Assembly (NCBI GenBank): GCA_023381615.1 | Contig: JAMCQL010000066.1 | Coordinates: 1-64,000 of the forward strand | DNA from: Bacteroidota bacterium | Lineage (GTDB): Bacteria > Bacteroidota > Ignavibacteria > Kryptoniales > JAKASW01 | Length of the DNA: 64,000 nt | Direction: 5' to 3' | In this document: positions 48,701-55,049 of the stretch, in pieces | Numbering within the stretch: the first letter of the stretch is position 1 | Layout of the letters: every line of letters begins with the position of its first letter | Translations under genes and position numbers: made by a program | The notes under the pieces: model-generated | Seen by the model: only the letters and a program-made list of their open reading frames with translations | What the model was told of the DNA's origin: nothing | Databases searched by the model: none

Positions 48701-48783
48701 GCAATCTTTCCCGTTGTTCCCGCGAAGACGAGAGCAGAGAAGCCAGACATTATCATAATTAATAAAACTGGCACATTCTTCAT
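45727..48783 (-). CDS. TonB-dependent receptor (set A)
   Basis: Protein of 1018 residues: signal peptide (VPVLLIMIMSGFSALVFA), carboxypeptidase-regulatory-like domain (about 22-105; GKIAGKVTDAESGQPLPGVTV), plug (VRGGGANQTIYVVDGFRLND, SGIVNVITKDG) and barrel ending FLNPRHFSFGIRATF. ATG 48783 has GGAGAGGAG upstream. Paralogous to 57686-60730. Followed by the large secreted protein and TIG lipoprotein rather than SusD, so it is a SusC-like but SusD-less transporter. Substrate unknown. Confidence 0.9.
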   Translation of the reverse strand: MKNVPVLLIMIMSGFSALVFAGTTGKIAGKVTDAESGQPLPGVTVMVEGTSIGASTGIDGSYAILNVPPGTYKVRFSMMGYEKTIVEGARVEIDLTSTINVQLRPTALITGEIVITAQRPVVAKDVSNSVFNIQTKNVETMPVQTIAAVLDLQAGIQQGSSGILVRGGGANQTIYVVDGFRLNDERSNIPYAAVSLSSAREIQVQTGGFSAEYGNVRSGIVNVITKDGDRNRYGATVNVSYGPPQQKHFGLSPYDPNSYYNRPFTDPAVCWTGTNNGAWDLYTQESYPAFQGWNAIAQKTLQDNNPANDLTPTEAQKLWEWQRRRAGDITKPDYTIDAGFGGPVPLVGQQLGNLRFYLSYFAERDMFVIPLSRDAYTDNHIELKLNSDVTPNMKLTIMGIYGENNSVSPYEWTTAPTGYLMRSQSEVADLLSSTDGMNALYMPGRYSPSSVYRYVIGASLTHVLSPTTFYDISIQRNQSRYNTFQTATRDTSKIYQPVPGYFVDESPYGYWGYSTGAIDGVMSMGGWMNLGRDKSVNSTTSLIFSITSQLGQYNQVKSGFQFYYDDLNINSGTYSPSMSTWTRSLVYHISPYRLGGYAQDKLEFQGFIANLGVRLDYSNPNTDYYNLDPYSALFSAGQGNRLEQKAPQQKATPDLYVSPRLGISHPITENSKLYFNYGHFVSEPSSSYRFLIQRESNGQVDYMGNPDMNYEKTIAYELGYEQNVFNEFLLHLAAYYKDVSDQPGWILYQNINTSVNYREAASNNYADIRGFEATLSKITGGWIRGFINYTYDVVTSGYFGVTQYYQDINKQRAYLMLNPQQSKPVPQPYARANIELVTPETFGPNVMGINPLGGWSLSLLAAWQSGAHTTYNPTNTPGVASNVQWVDYYNVDMRLAKDLRAFPVRGMDLQVYMDITNVFNFKYLNQAGFVDTYDYQDYLASLRFPWEDGIQKGNDRIGDYRPSDVAYDPLQPNPTNDPAITAANNRRMATKSYINMPNDASVTFLNPRHFSFGIRATF

Positions 48784-48805
48784 TCTTAAACTCCTCTCCT
48801 TGCAT

Positions 48806-48876
48806 AGCTTCATGCCGCGGAGTAGTTATTACTTTCAAACATCCTACACCGCAGTCCGAGATTGGGATACTATTGC
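48806..48876. repeat. Direct repeat copy 1, beside the set A receptor
   Basis: About 71 bases lying 23 bases upstream of the receptor ATG; contains gtagttattact, catccta and attgggatacta. It matches 49512-49586 at roughly four bases in five, in the same orientation. The transposase element sits between the two copies. Confidence 0.7.
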
Positions 48877-48896
48877 CCTTTTCGGGATAAAATGAA

Positions 48897-49448
48897 ATGC
48901 CGAAGGCATGATATTACTGTAGAACCTATCATCACAATAACCTCCAAACCCCGATGGGGTGATATTATTATTCAATCCACTCAAATAAATATTTCTCATT
49001 GTATTCCACTTCAAATTTCTTTAAAAAAGCGATATACTCCTCTCGAAATGTTTTCTTCTTATGATGTCTCTCCTGAGTCGAAATATAGTTGAAGACGGTT
49101 TCAACTTGAGAACGTGAATACGAAAATGCGCCATATCCATCTTGCCAAGAAAATTTTCCTTGCACGAATTCATTTTCATTTACAAAATTTGTTGAGTTGT
49201 TTTTTATATCTCTAACTAAATCGGAGATCGCCATTGATGGACGCAAACCAATGAATGCGTGAATATGATCAGGCATTCCGTTCACAATAATAGACTTTTG
49301 TTCTTTGCCTTTGATGATGCCTGCAATATACTTGTTTAATTCTTCTTTCCATTGTTTACAAATAAGGTTTCCTCTTCCCTTAACTGCAAATACGACCTGA
49401 ATGTAAATTTGTGAAAACGTTCCTGCCATAATATCACCCTTTCAGGGT
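48897..49448. mobile_element. IS200-type (RAYT-like) element with REP hairpins
   Basis: The transposase gene (48968-49429) is framed by hairpins that end in gatatta pointing inward. On the left are atgccgaaggcat-gatatta (48897-48916) and accccgatggggt-gatatta (48948-48967), the latter reaching the stop codon. On the right, inverted, is accctttcagggt (49436-49448) with taatatc (49429-49435) touching the start codon. Left and right hairpins share design, not stem sequence. Confidence 0.75.
48968..49429 (-). CDS. Tyrosine transposase, IS200/IS605 or RAYT type
   Basis: Protein of 153 residues, the normal TnpA length. GMPDHIHAFIGL holds the HUH pair (His-Ile-His) and YSRSQVETVFNYISTQERHH the catalytic Tyr region. 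It moves single-stranded DNA bounded by hairpins. The flanking hairpin-gatatta units look like REPs, which favours a RAYT (REP-associated) role. The frame is intact, so it may still be active. Only one copy is in the window. Confidence 0.88.
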   Translation of the reverse strand: MAGTFSQIYIQVVFAVKGRGNLICKQWKEELNKYIAGIIKGKEQKSIIVNGMPDHIHAFIGLRPSMAISDLVRDIKNNSTNFVNENEFVQGKFSWQDGYGAFSYSRSQVETVFNYISTQERHHKKKTFREEYIAFLKKFEVEYNEKYLFEWIE

Positions 49449-49511
49449 TCAAACTTTAATGGATTTTATTTTCTACAATCATTTCAGTCCTTCGGACTTT
49501 TCCTTTTATAT

Positions 49512-49586
49512 AACTTCACGCCGCGAAGTAGTTATTACTTCTAAAACATCCTACTATACCGCACCATGGGATTGGGATACTGTTGC
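49512..49586. repeat. Direct repeat copy 2, behind the transposase
   Basis: About 75 bases matching 48806-48876 (gtagttattact, aacatccta, attgggatact). It may be a duplicated receptor leader separated by insertion of the IS200-type element. Confidence 0.65.
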
Positions 49587-49629
49587 ATAGCATTTAAATA
49601 AAAATACTTATCTATTGTAAGAGGACAAA

Positions 49630-50700
49630 TCATAACGAAAACCTCACTGAAAGTCTATGAACGTTGTTCAAGATTTTATGAGGCGTGAAGGAATAGTCGA
49701 ACGCAAAGCCGAACTTATGCACGCCGACGCCGACTGTGAGTCCATAGTCATCTTGGTTGGTGACGTACCCTGCACGCAGAGCCAGCGTGTTCATGAAAAC
49801 ATACTCGCCGCCAATGTTGAGAAACTCAGAATATGAACGCGGGTGAACCGCGTCGATGGAAACAACAAATGAGTTATTGTCCTCCATGTCAGGGACGAGA
49901 TCCATTAGGTTCATGGAGATCCCGAATCTAAATGTGAGGGGAAGCTGGAAGCTCTCACGCTCATACGCGATCTCCCTCGAGAAGTTGCTGATGGACATTC
50001 CGAAAGCTAGGCTTTTCAGCCCTGTTTTATAGATTGTCCCGAAATCAAACGCCAGAACATTGAGAGAATAGTCTTTGATTGCGTAGGTTGTGTCCGTCGT
50101 CAAAACGGAATCTACTATCACCTGATTGTATACAGGAACCAGGCTGTAACCGAGGTTTTGATTTGCAAATTTAACCTCTCCGCCGACAGAGAACTGTTCC
50201 GACAACTCTTTCCCGTAGGCGAGGCCGACAGCATAAGCGTACGGCTCCGGATATCCTTGGATGTCCACATAGCCCTGCTCGTTGTTCGCGACACTAGTAA
50301 ACTTGAACTCTCCGTAGTTGACATTGACAAAGCTTAGTCCTAACACGCCGTATCTTCCTCCGCCAGGGGCAAATGCAACGGAGCCGGAGAAATACTTGAT
50401 ATCAGCAATCCAATTCATCTGGTTCGCACCTAGGTCCACAAAGGATCGAATAGTGGCAATCCCGGCAGGGTTGTAAAATATTGCTTCCGATGATCCGCTG
50501 ATTGTTGTAAACGCTTCACCCATTCCTGTTGCCCTGGCATTTGTGCCGACATCTAGAAACTCAAATCCGGTCTGCGCCAGCTTCACCTGCGAGTGAGCGG
50601 CTGGAATAAACAGACCAAGAACAACAGTTGCCGTCAGCAGCATAAACAAAAGTCGTTTCATTAATAATCTCATCGAGTAACTTCTAAGGATTTGAAGCAC
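49630..50700 (-). CDS. PorV/PorQ-like outer-membrane protein (copy A)
   Basis: Protein of 356 residues: signal peptide (LLFMLLTATVVLGLFIPAAHSQ), then KLAQTGFEFLDVGTNARATGMGEAFTTISGSSEAIFYNPAG, the typical start of PorV/UPF0164 barrels, and a beta-barrel ending RLSVRFSL. The start is GTG 50700 with AAAGGAG just upstream; ATG 50661 is an alternative. PorV is the outer-membrane shuttle of type IX secretion substrates. It is paralogous to 53749-55044. Its place among T9SS-sorted genes suggests a dedicated shuttle. Confidence 0.85.
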   Translation of the reverse strand: MLQILRSYSMRLLMKRLLFMLLTATVVLGLFIPAAHSQVKLAQTGFEFLDVGTNARATGMGEAFTTISGSSEAIFYNPAGIATIRSFVDLGANQMNWIADIKYFSGSVAFAPGGGRYGVLGLSFVNVNYGEFKFTSVANNEQGYVDIQGYPEPYAYAVGLAYGKELSEQFSVGGEVKFANQNLGYSLVPVYNQVIVDSVLTTDTTYAIKDYSLNVLAFDFGTIYKTGLKSLAFGMSISNFSREIAYERESFQLPLTFRFGISMNLMDLVPDMEDNNSFVVSIDAVHPRSYSEFLNIGGEYVFMNTLALRAGYVTNQDDYGLTVGVGVHKFGFAFDYSFTPHKILNNVHRLSVRFSL

Positions 50701-50900
50701 GACTTCTCCTTTCAGTTATGCTACACGATATTACAGCGAAGTAATGTTAGCCGGGTCTTTCCCTACTGCACGGCTAAAACAAAAGACCTGTAAAAACTAC
50801 TCGATCTTCCGTCTCACATTATTTTGCACAATTAATATACCTGACGCGTCTTCTTCCCGCTATCTGGTAAACTTTGACGCAATTGAACTCTCCCCCTTTG

Positions 50901-50952
50901 TCCCCCTCTCTATTTCATAGAGAGGGGGAATTGTCCGAAGGACTCCTTCGGA
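50901..50952 (-). terminator. Hairpins after the T9SS propeller gene, possible transcript end
   Basis: Two hairpins stand downstream of the gene at 50970-52289. One is a perfect dyad tccgaagga-c-tccttcgga (50934-50952). The other has 13-base arms tccccctctctat and atagagaggggga (50901-50929). No T-run follows, so they may be repeats rather than a classical terminator. The about 270-base gap to the next gene holds nothing else recognisable. Confidence 0.5.
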
Positions 50953-50969
50953 GAAGGAGGTGAGTAAAA

Positions 50970-52289
50970 TTATTTCATCAAGATCATTTTCTTGACGAGT
51001 CGTGATCCATCAGGTGTTGTCAAGGAATAAATGTAAACACCAGACGGCAGGTTGTTCGCGTTGAATGTGACCGAATGCTGTCCAGCGGATTGCACACCGT
51101 TGACCAGTGTTGTGACTTCCCTTCCGAGAACGTCATACACGATGATAGAAACCTTTCCGGTTTCTTTCAGAGCATAGTCTATCTTCGTGGATGGGTTGAA
51201 CGGGTTCGGATAGTTCTGCGAGAGTGAATACTGCATTGGCACGTTGTGCGGCGGTTCCACCACAGGCGTCCCTGTTCTTACAAACATCTGGAGGAACCCC
51301 TTGCTGACGTTGAAAGCCCCGACGTAAACAGTGTCACCAGTCGGACTGAACGCGATGCCCCTGGGCCTTGGATCGGCGGAAACAGACCCATTCCAAAGCA
51401 CGCTGTCCTTCAATACAGGTTTATCAGGGTTTGTCATGTCGAATCCGTACCACGCGTATCCCGAGTACGGTGCGCCAGGCATACCGCTCACAACGTTTCC
51501 CGAACTCACCCAGAGCCAACCGGTTCCAGGTTGCCATGCGGCACTCTCTACGACCAGACTGTCGAATAAGGTGTCGACCAAAGCATATGGTCCTATCGTT
51601 CCATTGGCTGAATGATAATGAAAGGTCCCCCTGCCTATGTGGAAGGCATAGACATCGTTTCCATTGGGAGTAACCTGGATGTTCCTGGCATAGTTACCAT
51701 ATGTGCTTGTGTCGATCGATATCAGGACGGATGAAAAATCGGACGCAAGGGCTATGGGTCCAACGCCTGTAGTCGGCACGACGGGCTGCAAGAAGATTTC
51801 ACCTGCCGCATCCTCTGCTGGGGTTGCACATGATTTTGAATACCCTGGGATTGGGTTTACAATCTTCGCCATCTCAGTCCCGTCTTTGTAGTTGATCCGG
51901 CGCAGGGTAAGGCTGTTCTTCAGCAGCAGAATATTGCCGTCCGGCTCAGTGATCATTCCATAACCTACGCCTGTGAGAGTGTCGGTGGTCCCGCCATAGC
52001 TGAAATACTGGTATTTGTGGTTTAGAGTACCATCTGGGTTATACACGAATAGATCACTTGTATAAACGTATTTCCCGGTACTTGAATTTAGAAGGCTGTC
52101 GATGGATCCCGCATATGGGGCAATCCAAATCTTTCCTGCTGGATCTACTGCGAGCCCATTGTTGATGCCATTGGGAAGCGTCAGGTTTGTGTCCGGGAAT
52201 ACCTTAACAAACTTCCAGCTCTGTGCGCTAGCGGAGCCGAGAAACACCGCTGTTAACAAACCGACGAGAAGTGCGAATCTCCTTAACAT
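50970..52289 (-). CDS. Secreted propeller protein with T9SS sorting domain
   Basis: Protein of 439 residues: signal peptide (MLRRFALLVGLLTAVFLGSASAQ), a propeller-like body (LAVDPAGKIWIAPY, GIAFSPTGDTVYVGAF) and a sorting domain (SQNYPNPFNPSTKIDYAL to SGVYIYSLTTPDG). AAGGAGG just before ATG 52289 fixes the start. It resembles the N-terminal part of the protein at 3-1280. It probably sits on the cell surface; binding partner unknown. Confidence 0.85.
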   Translation of the reverse strand: MLRRFALLVGLLTAVFLGSASAQSWKFVKVFPDTNLTLPNGINNGLAVDPAGKIWIAPYAGSIDSLLNSSTGKYVYTSDLFVYNPDGTLNHKYQYFSYGGTTDTLTGVGYGMITEPDGNILLLKNSLTLRRINYKDGTEMAKIVNPIPGYSKSCATPAEDAAGEIFLQPVVPTTGVGPIALASDFSSVLISIDTSTYGNYARNIQVTPNGNDVYAFHIGRGTFHYHSANGTIGPYALVDTLFDSLVVESAAWQPGTGWLWVSSGNVVSGMPGAPYSGYAWYGFDMTNPDKPVLKDSVLWNGSVSADPRPRGIAFSPTGDTVYVGAFNVSKGFLQMFVRTGTPVVEPPHNVPMQYSLSQNYPNPFNPSTKIDYALKETGKVSIIVYDVLGREVTTLVNGVQSAGQHSVTFNANNLPSGVYIYSLTTPDGSRLVKKMILMK

Positions 52290-52392
52290 TTTGTACCTCC
52301 TTAAGTAATTTGTTTGTAGTGACAAATAGGCCGGATGTTCATTTATCCGACTCGCGAAGAAACTAACATTGGATTAACACCACCTCCTCTTG

Positions 52393-52441
52393 AAATCCCG
52401 CCTGTCCCCCCTTTTTCAAAGGGGGGAACAAGGGGGGATTT
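52393..52441. repeat. aaatccc/ggggattt-type inverted repeat
   Basis: Outer arms aaatccc (52393-52399) and ggggattt (52434-52441) enclose a G/C-rich dyad with cccccct and aggggg cores. It sits between two minus-strand genes, 9 bases beyond the stop of the upstream one. Likely a repeat or transcript-end hairpin. Confidence 0.6.
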
Positions 52442-52450
52442 AATAATAGT

Positions 52451-53689
52451 TTATTGAATTCCATAATATGGAGCACTTTGTTTTCTTGCCAAAATTTTGA
52501 GAAGTTCACCAGACGACGTAGTTGCATAAAGATTAGTTCCAATCCAGGCAAATGATTTGCACGGCGAATTCAACACACCGCTATTCACGTACAGTGAATA
52601 TGGTCTCTCGACAACCCCGCCTGGGTGGACAATTATCAAGTAATCCGAAGAGTCCGTCCCCACGTACATATTTCCATTGGCGGAGAACGTTATTGCGTAA
52701 ATGTTGCTCCCGCCGGTAGGATCGCTGGAGAGATCGAAATACATTTCCGGAGTCCCAAGTGAATCATTCACAACAGGTGCTCTAAACACTTGGCTTGGAG
52801 ACGTTCCGACATTTGCTGCGAAATAGAGATATCCGTCATAGTATCGGACCGATTTAACGTTGCCGGAAAAAGGAAATCCTTTGACACTTGCGTCCGGCAT
52901 GATTCTGTAAATGTTCTGGTTATTTCCGCCAACCCACAGGTTATGGCTCGGGTCATAGTCCATATCAGAAAACGAACCCGAGGAAATGGAAGCCCAGATT
53001 TGTGCGTTGGTACCCCCGCCGGGAGCAAACCTGTATGCTGCTCTCACTCCCTTCACAGCGTAGAGATATCCGCTCGGACCAAACTTAAGCGCCGACCAAT
53101 ACACGTTTCCGGTTAATGGAGGGGCATATTGGGTCTTCGTGCCATCAGGAGTTATTTTGAATATCCCTTCATCCTTAGTGCCGGTAAGGTTGGCATTGGA
53201 AAGCGACACATATAGATTTGAGTCGGCTCCTGTGCAAATGCCGTATGCGGCCTCGCCGGAGGCCAACTTGCTGAACGGGCTGATCGCTGCCTGAAGGCTG
53301 TAAGTGACAGTCGAGCTGAAATCTACTGCTCCAATTACAAACACCCTGACTTGTATGGTGTCTCCCGAAATTGCAGGCGCCTTCACCATCAGCCTATTCG
53401 AAGAAGCGCTGATGATTGATGGGCCGTTAATAAGTATCGAATTAAAATAAACACCGTCGCTGTCCTTGTCGGCTGAAAAATTCTTTCCATAAATTGTCAC
53501 AGTATCTATGCCGGCGAGTGCACTTCCGGTGGGAGACAAACTGTCCACGACGGGTTGCGGCAGGCTCTTCCAGTTCGGGTCATAGAGAATAGGATTCTCA
53601 GCCGGCTTGCAGCCGTTCATTTGCAATGACAACGCCAGAAGAGTCGCGATCGCCATCAATGCTGTTATAGCTTTAAGAGTTTTCTTCAT
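52451..53689 (-). CDS. TIG-domain/propeller lipoprotein (set B)
   Basis: Protein of 412 residues, paralogue of 41983-43197 throughout: lipobox LSLQMNGC, IPT/TIG domain (PVVDSLSPTGSALAGIDTVTIYGKNFS) and propeller repeats (GPSGYLYAVKGVRAAYRFAPGG, NLWVGGNNQNIYRI). The 3' ends of the two genes are especially similar in DNA. Follows the set B receptor, large protein and PorV-like genes in the same direction. Confidence 0.82.
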   Translation of the reverse strand: MKKTLKAITALMAIATLLALSLQMNGCKPAENPILYDPNWKSLPQPVVDSLSPTGSALAGIDTVTIYGKNFSADKDSDGVYFNSILINGPSIISASSNRLMVKAPAISGDTIQVRVFVIGAVDFSSTVTYSLQAAISPFSKLASGEAAYGICTGADSNLYVSLSNANLTGTKDEGIFKITPDGTKTQYAPPLTGNVYWSALKFGPSGYLYAVKGVRAAYRFAPGGGTNAQIWASISSGSFSDMDYDPSHNLWVGGNNQNIYRIMPDASVKGFPFSGNVKSVRYYDGYLYFAANVGTSPSQVFRAPVVNDSLGTPEMYFDLSSDPTGGSNIYAITFSANGNMYVGTDSSDYLIIVHPGGVVERPYSLYVNSGVLNSPCKSFAWIGTNLYATTSSGELLKILARKQSAPYYGIQ

Positions 53690-53748
53690 TTTGCATTTCC
53701 CAGCGAATTTAGATTAAACGCAAAGTATGGTACCATTATTCTATTTCC

Positions 53749-55044
53749 TTAATAGGCAACATTGAATGAAAGCCTCTGCACATTCGCGAAGCCGCCTGTG
53801 AAAGGAGTCCATGAATAGTCAATGCCAAGATTGACGCCTCCGATGTTTTCATGAACACCAACTCCGCCTGCAATGCCGTACACGTTGTTGTTGAACATAT
53901 ATCCTGCGCGCAAGGATACTATTTGCATGAAAGTGTATTCTGCGCCGACGTTAACCTGCTCGGGAAAATCACGCGGATGTGTGGCATCGACCGCCACTGT
54001 CAATGACTGACTCTTACTGTCAATATTCCACATATCGAGAACGTTCATCGAAATCCCGAGGTTGAAAATGAGAGGGAGGCCGAAGGTCTCTTGTACATAT
54101 TTGAGTTCGCGAGCGAAGTTTCTCACGTCCATACCAAAAGATAGACTCTTGAATCCCGTTCTATACAGCATGCCGAAATCGAAAGAGACAACATTTAGCT
54201 CCTCGCCAGTCTTCACATAGCTTCCGTCACTATTGATGTTCGTTATGCTTGCACCAAGGTTCTGCGTGACGTAGTTAATGTTTCCACCGATAGAAAACTT
54301 GTCACTTAGAGCTTTCGCATACCCAATCCCGGCTGAGAATGCAGTTGGCGAAAATGTCCCCACATCTAGAAATCCCTGCGCATTGTTCGCGATGATTGTC
54401 TCCTCCAAATCACCATAGTTCACAGACCGAAAATTGAAACCGATAACACCGTATTCTCCGCTAAAGGGGGCAAACGCCGCGCTTGCGAAAAAGTGTTTAA
54501 TGCCCGCAATCCAATCTACTTGTCCTACGGAGATTTCCGCCGCGTTTGTGATCCTCGCCATTCCGGCAGTATTGAAGAACATCGAGTTTGAATTGCCGTC
54601 CAAAGATGTTACCGCTTCCCCCATCGCTTCAGCGCGTGGATCAGTAGTAACATTTAAGAAGTCCATACCTGCCTGAGCGAGCTTTTGCTGCGCGAATGAG
54701 GAACTCACAGAAAAGAAGGCGATGACCAAAGCGGAGACTGTAAGAGACCGTCTGAAAATAATTGAGAAAGCACCACCCTTTGTCATTCCCGCACGTCTTC
54801 CCGCTCCAATTATTTTATACAAGTGTGCGGGATCCCTTCGGGACAAGCGGGAATCTTTCCTTTGTTCGGCATGAGATTCCCGATGCCGCCTTGTGGCATG
54901 CCGCATACTCATATAGAATAATTGAGCGGCATAAAAGCATTCGGGAATGACACTGCGTACTCCTTCGAAAGCTTCGAGTAGTCTTTTTCTCGATTGAATC
55001 GTTCGAGAATGACATTTCTTGTTCATTTTAGTTTCCGTTTTCAT
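53749..55044 (-). CDS. PorV/PorQ-like outer-membrane protein (copy B) with repeat-lengthened N-terminus
   Basis: Family core: FAQQKLAQAGMDFLNVTTDPRAEAMGEAVTSLDGNSNSMFFNTAGMARI and a barrel to FANVQRLSFNVAY. From ATG 55044 (AGGTGA five bases upstream) the protein has 431 residues, with about 86 low-complexity basic residues before the signal peptide; these are encoded by the repeat at 54781-54952. Starting at ATG 54786 would give 345 residues and an ordinary signal peptide (RRSLTVSALVIAFFSVSSSFA). The upstream gene ends just before, so coupling to 55044 is plausible. True start unknown. Confidence 0.78.
   Translation of the reverse strand: MKTETKMNKKCHSRTIQSRKRLLEAFEGVRSVIPECFYAAQLFYMSMRHATRRHRESHAEQRKDSRLSRRDPAHLYKIIGAGRRAGMTKGGAFSIIFRRSLTVSALVIAFFSVSSSFAQQKLAQAGMDFLNVTTDPRAEAMGEAVTSLDGNSNSMFFNTAGMARITNAAEISVGQVDWIAGIKHFFASAAFAPFSGEYGVIGFNFRSVNYGDLEETIIANNAQGFLDVGTFSPTAFSAGIGYAKALSDKFSIGGNINYVTQNLGASITNINSDGSYVKTGEELNVVSFDFGMLYRTGFKSLSFGMDVRNFARELKYVQETFGLPLIFNLGISMNVLDMWNIDSKSQSLTVAVDATHPRDFPEQVNVGAEYTFMQIVSLRAGYMFNNNVYGIAGGVGVHENIGGVNLGIDYSWTPFTGGFANVQRLSFNVAY
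54781..54952. repeat. Inverted-terminal-repeat element within a gene start
   Basis: Ends are tgtcattcccg (54781-54791) and cgggaatgaca (54942-54952). Inside are gcgggatccc/gggacaagcggg and gattcccgatgcc/ggcat dyads. A further end-like copy cgagaatgaca lies at 55004-55014. Same family as 57534-57612. The reading frame of the PorV-like gene stays open through it. Confidence 0.7.
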
Positions 55045-55049
55045 GTGGG

